Source: an uncultured Bacteroidales bacterium (GTDB lineage Bacteria > Bacteroidota > Bacteroidia > Bacteroidales > Muribaculaceae). From it: a DNA stretch of 64,000 bases. The first letter of the stretch is position 1. The number at the start of each line of letters is the position of its first letter. The position numbers and the translations under genes were made by a program. The notes beneath the pieces are model-generated. The model searched no databases, was not told where the DNA came from, and saw only the letters and a list, made by a program, of their open reading frames with translations. The DNA lies in contig CANSAP010000005.1 of NCBI GenBank assembly GCA_947644715.1, positions 1 to 64,000 on the forward strand, in the 5' to 3' direction. This document shows, one piece after another, positions 22,830 through 31,097 of this stretch.

Positions 22830-22857
22830 GGGCTTACCGCGGTTAGGCGATAAGCCC
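22830..22857 (-). other. Hairpin between tuf and tRNA-Trp
   Basis: GGGCTTA (22830-22836) pairs with TAAGCCC (22851-22857) across a 14-nt loop, 7 bp from the tRNA 5' end. There is no T tract on the operon strand. An RNA-processing structure that helps release the tRNA and the tuf 3' end is more likely than a terminator (inference). Confidence 0.5.
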
Positions 22858-22927
22858 CAGTATGTTTTTATTTCTTTAAGACTTCAGATGGAAATTACTT
22901 ACCACCCTTGTCTTGGGGATTGACTTA

Positions 22928-24115
22928 TTAGTCTTCGATGATGCCGGTAATCTGACCGGAGCCTACTGTGCGGCCACCTTCACGGATAGCGAAACGCAGA
23001 CCGGGATCGCATGCTACGGGAGTGATGAGCTTAACGTCGATTTCAACGTTGTCACCGGGCATTACCATTTCTACACCCTCGGGAAGAGTGATCTCACCGG
23101 TTACGTCAAGAGTACGGATGTAGAACTGAGGACGATAGTGGTTGTGGAAAGGAGTGTGACGGCCACCTTCTTCTTTCTTCAGGATATAAACCTGAGCCTT
23201 GAAGTGATCGTGGGGCTTAACCATTCCGGGGTGGCAGATAACCATACCACGCTTAACCTCGTTCTTGTCGATACCACGGAGGAGCAGACCTACGTTATCA
23301 CCGGCTTCACCCTGATCGAGGAGCTTGCGGAACATTTCCACACCGGTTACAACAGACTTCTTGTCAGCACCGAGACCGAGGATCTGAACTTCGTCACCAA
23401 CCTTTACGATACCAGCTTCGATACGACCGGTAGCAACAGTACCACGACCGGTGATTGAGAATACATCCTCAACAGGCATCAAGAAGGGTTTATCGATATC
23501 GCGGGGAGGCAGGGGAATCCAGTTGTCAACAGCTTCCATCAGCTCCATTACTTTGTCAACCCACTGGGGTTCGCCGTTGAGGGCACCGAGAGCTGAACCT
23601 TGGATGATGGGAGTTTCGTCGCCATCGTAGTCATACTGAGAAAGGAGGTCGCGCATATCCATTTCAACGAGCTCAAGCATCTCAGCGTCGTCCACCATAT
23701 CGCACTTGTTCATGAATACAACAAGACGGGGAACGTTTACCTGACGGGCGAGGAGGATGTGCTCACGAGTCTGGGGCATGGGGCCGTCAGTAGCAGCAAC
23801 TACGATGATAGCACCGTCCATCTGAGCAGCACCGGTTACCATGTTCTTCACATAGTCAGCGTGACCCGGGCAGTCAACGTGAGCGTAGTGACGGTTAGCG
23901 GTCTGATACTCAACGTGAGCAGTATTAATAGTGATACCACGCTCCTTCTCCTCGGGAGCGTTGTCGATGGAGTCAAATGAACGAGCTTCAGAGAGACCCT
24001 TCTCGGCAAGCACCTTAGTGATAGCGGCAGTAAGAGTAGTCTTACCGTGGTCAACGTGACCAATGGTACCGATATTTACGTGCGGCTTGGTTCTTTCGAA
24101 TTTTTCTTTAGCCAT
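22928..24115 (-). CDS. tuf: Elongation factor Tu
   Basis: 395 residues. The G domain carries [14 protein letters not shown] (P-loop), the switch I region [32 protein letters not shown] and GSALGAL. Domains 2 and 3 follow, with [12 protein letters not shown] and the end [15 protein letters not shown]. It delivers aminoacyl-tRNA to the ribosome. It lies between tRNA-Thr and tRNA-Trp in one transcription unit and is the only tuf copy in the window. Confidence 0.99.
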   Translation of the reverse strand: MAKEKFERTKPHVNIGTIGHVDHGKTTLTAAITKVLAEKGLSEARSFDSIDNAPEEKERGITINTAHVEYQTANRHYAHVDCPGHADYVKNMVTGAAQMDGAIIVVAATDGPMPQTREHILLARQVNVPRLVVFMNKCDMVDDAEMLELVEMDMRDLLSQYDYDGDETPIIQGSALGALNGEPQWVDKVMELMEAVDNWIPLPPRDIDKPFLMPVEDVFSITGRGTVATGRIEAGIVKVGDEVQILGLGADKKSVVTGVEMFRKLLDQGEAGDNVGLLLRGIDKNEVKRGMVICHPGMVKPHDHFKAQVYILKKEEGGRHTPFHNHYRPQFYIRTLDVTGEITLPEGVEMVMPGDNVEIDVKLITPVACDPGLRFAIREGGRTVGSGQITGIIED

Positions 24116-24167
24116 AAGATTGCTATGTTATTTTGATTTATGATTAACGGCTTAATCGAGAAAAGAT

Positions 24168-24242
<75 letters not shown>

Positions 24243-24265
24243 AAGTAGGATTCTCCGGGGAATCC

Positions 24266-24341
24266 TGGAGCGGAAGACGAGGTTCGAACTCGCGACCCAT
24301 AGCTTGGAAGGCTATTGCTCTACCAACTGAGCTACTTCCGC
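24266..24341 (-). tRNA. tRNA-Gly (anticodon TCC)
   Basis: Acceptor GCGGAAG/CTTCCGC pairs perfectly, with discriminator T and an encoded CCA (24266-24268). Anticodon loop CTTCCAA (anticodon TCC) lies between ATAGC and GCTAT. The T arm is GCGAG-TTCGAAC-CTCGT. It sits between tRNA-Tyr and tRNA-Thr. Confidence 0.95.
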
Positions 24342-24376
24342 ATCTCGTCATGCCGCCTCTGCCGAGGCGAGTGATG

Positions 24377-24459
24377 TGGGCGAAGATGGATTCGAACCAC
24401 CGAAGGCATACGCCAGCAGATTTACAGTCTGCCCCATTTGGCCACTCTGGTATTCGCCC
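24377..24459 (-). tRNA. tRNA-Tyr (anticodon GTA)
   Basis: Acceptor GGGCGAA/TTCGCCC with discriminator A. Anticodon loop CTGTAAA (anticodon GTA) lies between GCAGA and TCTGC. A long class II variable arm (TGGCGTATGCCTTC) and T arm follow. CCA is not encoded. It is the first gene of the tRNA-tuf-ribosomal protein-RNA polymerase transcript. Confidence 0.95.
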
Positions 24460-24521
24460 GAGATACTGAATTTAAGCGCTTTTGTCAACCTCTCGCGGTT
24501 GTTATCGCCTTAATTCGGGTG

Positions 24522-24552
24522 CAAAGTTAGGCATTATTTTTGAACCCGCAAA
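24522..24552 (-). promoter_or_regulatory. Promoter of the tRNA-Tyr/tuf/rpl/rpo operon
   Basis: On the minus strand TTTG (24552-24549), a 19-bp spacer and TAACTTTG (24529-24522) match the Bacteroidetes consensus exactly. The tRNA-Tyr 5' end is 62 bp downstream, leaving room for a trimmed leader. This is the only strong promoter seen for the 13-kb operon. Confidence 0.85.
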
Positions 24553-24679
24553 ATTTTCAGTAAAAATTTTTCAAATATTTTTCGATGCCGGTAGCGGACT
24601 CCTACGTTAACAGACTCACTGATAGTTCGTTTAGCGGCAAGCTCACCGGAGGCTCTGCCGCCACACGAATGAAATGACA

Positions 24680-27600
24680 TTACTTCTCAACGCCGGGGCT
24701 TATGGAATCCACTGCCGCTTCGAGCGCATCAATCAGATGCTGCACACGGAAGGAGATGTAACGTCGATAAGTCGGACGAAGCGTCTCGGCCCACTCGCGA
24801 TAGGCGCGCAGCCTCATCAGCTCCTGCATCCTGGCTGACACGGCGCGCTTGTGAAGCTCGGTGCGGTTTAGGGTGGAAGCCGCCTGCTCCCAGGCATCGG
24901 CAAGCATCAAGCCCTCCGTGGTATATTCACTGGCACCACCCTGCTTGAGGATAGCTTCGTAAGGGGCAGCCGCCGCGGGCATCTCCTTCTCCACGAGTTC
25001 CAGCAGCTGCACCGCATATGGGGCTTTCAGAGTGTCGGCCGCAAGCTTCAGCGCAGCCTGAATGACCACCCTTCGTTGAACCGAAAGATTATGCGCGGCC
25101 ACGGGGTCGAAATATGGAGTCGGCTGACTGCCGGCACCACCGTATCGCCACTTATGCAATGCCAGACGAGCCACATCGGAGGCATCCAAGCCCGGATGAC
25201 CGGGACGCAGTTCGCTCACCGTGCCCACCTGCGAGAGATAGGGCTGAAGCTGCCCGCCCAGCAGGCTGTTGGCTACGCTCGTCACTATATATATAGGACG
25301 CGGATTGCGAGAAGCGGCATTCGTGGCAATCAAATCAAGGGCAATCAACTGGTCTACGCGCAGGAACGAGGAACGTCCTCCCCCGGCCTTTGTCAAATCA
25401 ATTTTCAGAGTGTCACCCTGCATATCAATGAATAGTCGCGGCGTGGGGAGCAGCACAAAGCCGGAGCCGTCATGGCGCTCGGCATCGGCATAGAGCTTGC
25501 GGAGCGCCGGTAGCGCCTCGGTCCATTCCATATCATTGCCGAGCGAAACATTAGTGAGATAAGAGGAGGCAAGCAGCCCTTCCGGGCCGGTCAGCTCCAG
25601 GCGGGAGCCGTCACGCAGAGGAAGACGCAACTGTGATGAATACCAGTCAGTCACCAGGTAAGGCATACTGATCATGCGCACATCCGGCCGCCTACGCTCC
25701 ACCTGCTGCATGTAAAGCAGCGGGAAGAGATAATTATCTTCGGCGGCAAAGATGATGGCGCGCGGCTTCAGCGAGGCGAGCTGATTGTCGGCCAGGTCGC
25801 GGGCAGCCGTGCGTCCGGAACGGTCATGGTCATCCCATGTCTGCGACAGCATCTGCACAGGCACACACACAGCCAGCAGCAGCGCACCGGCCACGGCGCC
25901 CTTCGGATGTTTTGCCGCCAGCGAGCGAAGCAGACGCCACAGGCCGATCACGCCCAACCCCATCCACATGCACCAGGCATAGAAGGAGCCGGCAAACGAG
26001 TAGTCGCGGTCTCGCGCTTGCGCCGGACCCTGGTTCAGATAAAAGACAATCGCCACTCCGGTGACAATGAACAGCACGAGCAACACGAGCGCCTGGCGAC
26101 GCCCGGCCACTCCGCTGCGGCACTGCGCCACGATGCCCAGTATACCAAGCAGCAGCGGCAGGAAATAATAAACATTGCGGCCCTTGTTGGCGGAGGCAAT
26201 CTCGCCGGGGGCACTGTGCACATTATCAAGCATGGCTTCATCAATCGGAGTGAAGCCGGTTATGAAGTTGCCGCAGTCTGGCTCGCCGCGACCCGTAAAG
26301 TCATTCTGGCGCCCCACGAAATTCCACATGAAGTATCGCCAGTACATATATCCGAACTGATAGACGAGGAAGAAGCGCAGATTCTGCACATATGTCGGGC
26401 GCAGCAAACGCTGGCGGGGGGCATCCGCCCACTCCACTCTGTTGCCGGCCGAGTCCACAGCCAGCGTTACATTCTCCATCACCTCCATCGTCGACGAGTC
26501 GGCACCGCTCCATCCCGTGTAGCCATTCACATCATAGGCCGAGCGGGAAGTCATGCGCGGAAACCACATGCACATCTCCGGCTGATAGGCCAGGTCATAG
26601 TCATAGCTCGTGAGCATATATCCGGCACTGTCAGCCAGTGCCGCCGCATTCTGCATCGAGTCCTGCCGTGTGGCAAAGGCATTGCGGGGTTTCGCTTTCA
26701 TGCCCGGAATGGTGCGCACGATGTGAGGCCGCGGATTAATGATTCTGAAGAGATTGAAGTTGGGGCGAGGGGTTCCGTCAGCATTCTTTGACCAGGAGCG
26801 CATCCGCAGCGGCTGAGCCGTGAAGGCAGGGCCATAGACGAGCGGCGTCTTGCCATATTGCTCGCGGGCGAAATATCGCTGAAAGGCAAATATATCGGCC
26901 GGGGCACCCGTGTTCAACGGGGGGCGGGCATCGGCACGCACAATCATCAGCGCATAGGATGAGAATCCGAGCAGCACCATGGCCAGACACCAGATGCTGA
27001 TGCGTAGCCTGCGGATATTAAGCCGGCCACGCCAGGCACGCACCCCGAGAAGCACCCCGACAGCGAGGGTCAGGCTGACACCCACGATGAGCTTCCCGGA
27101 GAAAAAGAACAGCCCGGAACAACCTACGGCCACACAGCTGACTGCCACACTTATAAGATTGCTCCTGCGGCCACCCCCGGCATTGAGAGTAGCCACCGCG
27201 GCTATAAGCAGCAGCATAACAATCACCCACCAGGCAAGCGCCCCGAGGTTATAGTCCCAGCCCAAACTATTTGCGCAGAAGTATTCCATGCGTGAGGCCA
27301 AGGACAAGAAGCCGGGAATCAGGCCATAGAGCACCAGCGCTATCGCCACAATCGAACCTGCCATGAACAGGGCTATGCTCCCCCGCTTCAATTCCCCCCG
27401 CAGAGAGAAAGCCACAATCAGGAGCAGAGCCGGCAAGCAGAGCAGATTCAGCTCATGCACGCCGATGGAGAGACCCAGCAAGTAAGCAATGGCTATCAGA
27501 TAACGGTCGGAATGCGGCCTCGACACCCGCCGGCTCCAGACCAAAGTCAGCCAAAAGAGCAGCGCCGTCGTGAGCGAGGAGAAAGCATACACTTCCGCCT

Positions 27601-28039
27601 CAACCGCCGAGAACCAGAACGTATCGCTCCAGCACAGAGCGAGGGCAGCCACCACGCCTGCACCCTCACAGAGCAGTGCGCGCACCCGGCGCGACATCCC
27701 CTCCGGCGACAACAACTGTCTCGCCAGAATAACCGTAGTCAAGAAGGTCAGCAGCACGGTCAAAGCCGAACACACCGCGCTCATCGCATTCACCATCAGC
27801 GGAATAAACTCCCGGCTCGGCGCGAAGTTTATGAAAAAGCGGGCAACAAGCATCCAGACCGGATTGCCGGGTGGATGCCCTGCCTGCATGCCATAGGCTG
27901 ACGTGACATACTCCGGGCAGTCCCAGTAACTCACAGTCGGCTCCAGCGTCAGCAAATAAGTTAACAACGAAATAACCAGCACGCCCCAGCCAAGAGCCAG
28001 ATGCGCGCGTCTTTCAAGGCGTGATTCCGGAGTATTCAT
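24680..28039 (-). CDS. DUF2723 polytopic membrane protein (TMEM260-like glycosyltransferase fold)
   Basis: 1119 residues. The family signature near the N-terminus reads TVSYWDCPEYVTSAYGMQAGHPPGNPVWML, with acidic residues in the first periplasmic loop as in GT-C enzymes. About a dozen hydrophobic segments run through residues 20-360 and again 590-720. The C-terminal 380 residues are soluble, TPR-like and Ala-rich. The family relative TMEM260 is a eukaryotic protein O-mannosyltransferase, so a role in surface-protein or lipid glycosylation is plausible but not shown. The ATG lies four bases after a perfect promoter and faces the divergent purN gene. It is monocistronic here. Confidence 0.85.
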   Translation of the reverse strand: MNTPESRLERRAHLALGWGVLVISLLTYLLTLEPTVSYWDCPEYVTSAYGMQAGHPPGNPVWMLVARFFINFAPSREFIPLMVNAMSAVCSALTVLLTFLTTVILARQLLSPEGMSRRVRALLCEGAGVVAALALCWSDTFWFSAVEAEVYAFSSLTTALLFWLTLVWSRRVSRPHSDRYLIAIAYLLGLSIGVHELNLLCLPALLLIVAFSLRGELKRGSIALFMAGSIVAIALVLYGLIPGFLSLASRMEYFCANSLGWDYNLGALAWWVIVMLLLIAAVATLNAGGGRRSNLISVAVSCVAVGCSGLFFFSGKLIVGVSLTLAVGVLLGVRAWRGRLNIRRLRISIWCLAMVLLGFSSYALMIVRADARPPLNTGAPADIFAFQRYFAREQYGKTPLVYGPAFTAQPLRMRSWSKNADGTPRPNFNLFRIINPRPHIVRTIPGMKAKPRNAFATRQDSMQNAAALADSAGYMLTSYDYDLAYQPEMCMWFPRMTSRSAYDVNGYTGWSGADSSTMEVMENVTLAVDSAGNRVEWADAPRQRLLRPTYVQNLRFFLVYQFGYMYWRYFMWNFVGRQNDFTGRGEPDCGNFITGFTPIDEAMLDNVHSAPGEIASANKGRNVYYFLPLLLGILGIVAQCRSGVAGRRQALVLLVLFIVTGVAIVFYLNQGPAQARDRDYSFAGSFYAWCMWMGLGVIGLWRLLRSLAAKHPKGAVAGALLLAVCVPVQMLSQTWDDHDRSGRTAARDLADNQLASLKPRAIIFAAEDNYLFPLLYMQQVERRRPDVRMISMPYLVTDWYSSQLRLPLRDGSRLELTGPEGLLASSYLTNVSLGNDMEWTEALPALRKLYADAERHDGSGFVLLPTPRLFIDMQGDTLKIDLTKAGGGRSSFLRVDQLIALDLIATNAASRNPRPIYIVTSVANSLLGGQLQPYLSQVGTVSELRPGHPGLDASDVARLALHKWRYGGAGSQPTPYFDPVAAHNLSVQRRVVIQAALKLAADTLKAPYAVQLLELVEKEMPAAAAPYEAILKQGGASEYTTEGLMLADAWEQAASTLNRTELHKRAVSARMQELMRLRAYREWAETLRPTYRRYISFRVQHLIDALEAAVDSISPGVEK

Positions 28040-28043
28040 GCCG

Positions 28044-28075
28044 CAAAATTACAAAATCCCCGTCGCTTTACCAAA
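28044..28075 (-). promoter_or_regulatory. Promoter of the DUF2723 gene, abutting its start codon
   Basis: Minus-strand TTTG (28075-28072), a 20-bp spacer and TAATTTTG (28051-28044) are followed by CGGC and then the ATG at 28039. The gap of only four bases predicts a leaderless or near-leaderless mRNA. Confidence 0.85.
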
Positions 28076-28110
28076 ACTGAACTTCTGCAACACTTTTTTA
28101 GCATCTTAAG

Positions 28111-28142
28111 ATTGGCCGAGTGAGTTTTTCTTCGTAATTTTG
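28111..28142 (+). promoter_or_regulatory. Promoter of the purN-CD225 gene, abutting its start codon
   Basis: ATTG (28111-28114), a 20-bp spacer and TAATTTTG (28135-28142) are followed by TGAC and then ATG at 28147. It is divergent from the DUF2723 promoter, with 35 bp between the two -33 boxes. Confidence 0.8.
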
Positions 28143-28146
28143 TGAC

Positions 28147-29265
28147 ATGAAGCAGTTAGCGATATTTGCATCGGGCAGCGGCAGCAACGCCGAGAACATA
28201 GCCCGTCTTTTTCATCAGGGCAACCGCATACGTGTGGGGGTAGTGCTCTGCAACCGGAAAGAATGCGGAGTCTACCAACGCATGGAGGCTCTCGGCGTGC
28301 CGGTGATCTACATGCCCAATTCCTCCTGGGACTCTGACCCTGAGCGCGTCATCGAAACCCTCCGTCCCTACGGCATCGACATGATTGTGCTGGCCGGATT
28401 CATGCGCGCCGTGCGTCCTGAGATAATAGACTTCGTGGATGGTCGTGTGCTCAACATCCATCCCTCGCTGCTGCCGGCCTACGGTGGCAAAGGGATGTTC
28501 GGCCACCATGTGCATGAGGCCGTCATCGCCGCCGGCGAAAAACGGAGCGGCGTGACGGTGCACTACGTCACTGAAGAGATTGACGGAGGCGACATCATCA
28601 TGCAGCAGGAGCTTGAGGTGCTCCCCGGCGACACTGCCGCCACCCTCGAAGAGCGAATCCACGCCTTGGAATATGACCTCTATCCCCGCGCCATAGTCAA
28701 GGCTTTGGGCGAAATGACGTCGGCCGCCGTGCCCCCTCAGATACCGGTGCCGCACCCTCAGGCTGCCGACTCAGCGCCGAAGCCCGCCGCCCCGGCCTCA
28801 CCCTCAGCCGCGCCGGTCACCCCTCCCCCCGCCTCCCCTGACGAGGCTTGGGCCAAGGCTCTGCATATCAACAACTACTCCGACCGCGAGGCGGAGCGTG
28901 CCCGCGCCCGCGCCGAAGAGCGCCGCGTGCCCCCACCGACAGGTGTCGCTGCCGGATCCCCCGCCACTCCTCCCCCCGCAGGCTCGCTGATGCACCCCGC
29001 CGTGGCCGAGGCGCTCGCCGAAGGGAAACAGATTCCCAAGAGCTACATGTGGGTCAGCATCCTGATGGCAGTAATCTTCTCAACCATACCGGGCATCGTG
29101 GCCATAGTCTACTCCGCCTCCGTCAGCAGCCGCCTGAGCTGCGGCGACCTGGCCGGAGCCGAGAAAGCCAGCCGCATGGTCCAGGGATGGATTATAGCAT
29201 CCTTCGTCATCGGTGTGCTCTCCGCCACCCTTTGGGTGCCCATCTCCATCCTCACCGGGTTCTAA
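28147..29265 (+). CDS. purN: PurN (GAR transformylase) fused to a CD225/dispanin membrane domain
   Basis: 372 residues in one unbroken frame. Residues 1-195 are a complete phosphoribosylglycinamide formyltransferase: GSGSN substrate loop (10-14), catalytic Asn103 and His105 in NIHPSLLP, and Asp146 in EEIDGGDII. It transfers formyl from 10-formyl-THF in step 3 of purine synthesis. Residues 196-295 are a Pro/Ala-rich linker with a charged RERARARAEERR-like patch. Residues 297-372 match the CD225/dispanin two-helix module (PGIVAIVYSASVSSRLSCGDLAGAEKAS followed by a second helix). Such a fusion would tether PurN to the membrane. The stop lies inside a 23-bp tandem repeat. A secondary start inside the linker, giving a separate CD225 protein, cannot be excluded. 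Confidence 0.88.
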   Translation: MKQLAIFASGSGSNAENIARLFHQGNRIRVGVVLCNRKECGVYQRMEALGVPVIYMPNSSWDSDPERVIETLRPYGIDMIVLAGFMRAVRPEIIDFVDGRVLNIHPSLLPAYGGKGMFGHHVHEAVIAAGEKRSGVTVHYVTEEIDGGDIIMQQELEVLPGDTAATLEERIHALEYDLYPRAIVKALGEMTSAAVPPQIPVPHPQAADSAPKPAAPASPSAAPVTPPPASPDEAWAKALHINNYSDREAERARARAEERRVPPPTGVAAGSPATPPPAGSLMHPAVAEALAEGKQIPKSYMWVSILMAVIFSTIPGIVAIVYSASVSSRLSCGDLAGAEKASRMVQGWIIASFVIGVLSATLWVPISILTGF

Positions 29266-29303
29266 CTACCATCCTCACCGGATTCTAACGACCATCCTCA
29301 CCG
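29247..29303. repeat. 23-bp tandem repeat spanning the purN-CD225 stop codon
   Basis: Two 23-bp units (29247-29269 and 29270-29292) differ at only two positions (shared word CATCCTCACCGG, then TTCTAAC). A third copy breaks off after CATCCTCACCG. Each full unit would encode the terminal Leu-Thr-Gly-Phe-stop, so the duplication leaves the protein end unchanged. Confidence 0.85.
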
Positions 29304-29335
29304 AATCTCTCTGATACCTTCAACTTCAAACAGCT

Positions 29336-31090
29336 ATGAATCTCACCGCCGTCGAGCAAGCCATGATTGACAGCGCCTTCCGCGAGGTGCTGGATGCCTA
29401 CGTCTCCAGCCACCACCGCAAAAAAGTGGAGCTGATTACCCGCGCCTTTGAATTTGCCCAGATGGCTCACAAGGGGATGCGGCGCCGCAGCGGCGAGCCT
29501 TACATAATGCACCCCCTGGCCGTGGCCCGCATCGTTATCTGCGACCTTGGACTGGGATCCACCTCAATCTGCGCCGCGCTCCTGCATGACGTGATTGAAC
29601 GCACGGAGTTTACCCGCGAGGACATAGCCCGCAACTTCGGCTCCCGCATAGCTGACATAGTGGAGGGTATCACCAAAATCTCCGGCGGCATCTTCGGCAT
29701 CAATGCTTCAGTGCAGGCCGAGAATTTCCGCCGCCTGCTGCTGTCGATGAGCACCGACGTGCGAGTGGTGCTGATTAAAATGGCCGACCGTCTTCACAAC
29801 ATGCGCTCAATCAGCTTCATGCGCAAGGAGAAGCAGAAGAAGGTGGCCGGCGAGACACTTTACGTCTATGCCCCCTTGGCAGAGCGTCTCGGCCTCTTCA
29901 GAATGAAAGAGGAGTTTGAGGATCTGGCTTTCCGCTACGAACACCCCGACAAATATGCCGAGATTACAGCCCTCGTGCAGGAGGGCATGAGTCAGCGCGA
30001 CCGGATGGTCGAAGAGTTTGTGGCGCCGGTGCGTCGCCAGCTCGACGAAGCCGGATTCCGCTACACCATCAAGGCGCGCGTCAAGAGTGCTTACAGCATT
30101 TGGCGCAAGATGGAGAAGAAGAAAGTGGGGTTTCATGACATCTACGACATATACGCCGTCAGAGTGGTCTTCGAGAATGATGACGACTCGCTTGAAGCGC
30201 TTCGCTGCTGGCAAATATATACTTTCTTCTCCGACGGGCGCCGCATTCACCCCGACCGGCTGCGCGACTGGGTCACCGCACCGAAGAGCAACGGCTACCG
30301 CGCGCTGCATCTGACCGTGATGGGACCGGAAGGCAAATGGATTGAGGTGCAGATACGCTCCGAGAAAATGGACCGGCTGGCTGAGCAGGGCTTGGCCGCC
30401 CATTGGAAATACAAAACCGGCGAAGGGGATGACGAAACCGAGCTGGACACCTTCATGAATACCATCAAGGATATTCTGGCTAATCCCGAGCCAAATGCAA
30501 TTGACTTCCTTGACACGGTTCAGTTCAATCTCTTTGCCCGCAAAATCTACGTCTTCACCCCGAAGGGTGACCTGATATCGCTCCCCTCGGGAGCAACCGT
30601 GCTCGACATGGCCTTCGCCATCCACACCCATCTCGGGCTGAAATGCATCGGAGGAAAGATAGCCCACCGGCTCGTGCCGCTGAGCCACACTTTGGAAAGT
30701 GGCGACCAGGTGGAAATCATCACCTCCGAATCGCAGATGCCCGTGGCTGAATGGCTCGAGTTCTGCCACACTCCCACGGCCAAGAACCGTCTGCGCACAG
30801 CCCTGCGCAAGGAGAAAGATGCCGGGCTGAAAATCCATGCCACCCGGCCGGCCAAACGCGACATCTCGCTGGCACTGGAAGCTGCTCCGCGCCACACATT
30901 GGCTGAGGAGCTGATGAGGGTCGTGTGCAGCGGAATGCGCATCGAGCTTTGCCTCCTGGCCATGAAGCGGGAGCAGGGATGCGTGCGCTGCACTCTGAAT
31001 CTGCGCATCTCCGAGCACACCCCGGTTGAGGCCATCATAACCGAATTGCAAAAGTTGAAAGGGATTACCCGCTGTCTTCAAATTGGTTGA
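29336..31090 (+). CDS. RelA/SpoT homologue, (p)ppGpp synthetase with altered HD hydrolase motif
   Basis: 584 residues, shorter than the usual 730 or so. The HD domain (about 30-200) keeps His45, His84-Asp85 and Asp151 (ADRLHNMR), but the acidic pair after HD reads Glu88-Arg89 instead of Glu-Asp, which may impair hydrolysis. The synthetase (about 230-370) has RVKSAYSIWRKM, YDIYAVRVVF, SNGYRALHLTV and EVQIRSEKMDRLAEQGLAAHW. A TGS domain follows (YVFTPKGDLISLPSGATVLD). The last 70 residues resemble a compact ACT/RRM domain, and the helical and zinc-finger segments normally before it are missing. It is 7 bp upstream of the PgpH-like gene, suggesting coupled alarmone and cyclic-nucleotide control. 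Confidence 0.9.
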   Translation: MNLTAVEQAMIDSAFREVLDAYVSSHHRKKVELITRAFEFAQMAHKGMRRRSGEPYIMHPLAVARIVICDLGLGSTSICAALLHDVIERTEFTREDIARNFGSRIADIVEGITKISGGIFGINASVQAENFRRLLLSMSTDVRVVLIKMADRLHNMRSISFMRKEKQKKVAGETLYVYAPLAERLGLFRMKEEFEDLAFRYEHPDKYAEITALVQEGMSQRDRMVEEFVAPVRRQLDEAGFRYTIKARVKSAYSIWRKMEKKKVGFHDIYDIYAVRVVFENDDDSLEALRCWQIYTFFSDGRRIHPDRLRDWVTAPKSNGYRALHLTVMGPEGKWIEVQIRSEKMDRLAEQGLAAHWKYKTGEGDDETELDTFMNTIKDILANPEPNAIDFLDTVQFNLFARKIYVFTPKGDLISLPSGATVLDMAFAIHTHLGLKCIGGKIAHRLVPLSHTLESGDQVEIITSESQMPVAEWLEFCHTPTAKNRLRTALRKEKDAGLKIHATRPAKRDISLALEAAPRHTLAEELMRVVCSGMRIELCLLAMKREQGCVRCTLNLRISEHTPVEAIITELQKLKGITRCLQIG

Positions 31091-31097
31091 CTGACTT

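Noticed and set aside
22830-22857. Terminator between tuf and tRNA-Trp
   Set aside because: There is no T tract on the operon strand and downstream genes need read-through; I list it only as a hairpin.
29807-31081. A 424-codon open frame antisense to the RelA/SpoT homologue
   Set aside because: The sense strand has a full set of RSH motifs; the antisense frame has no recognisable domain or promoter.
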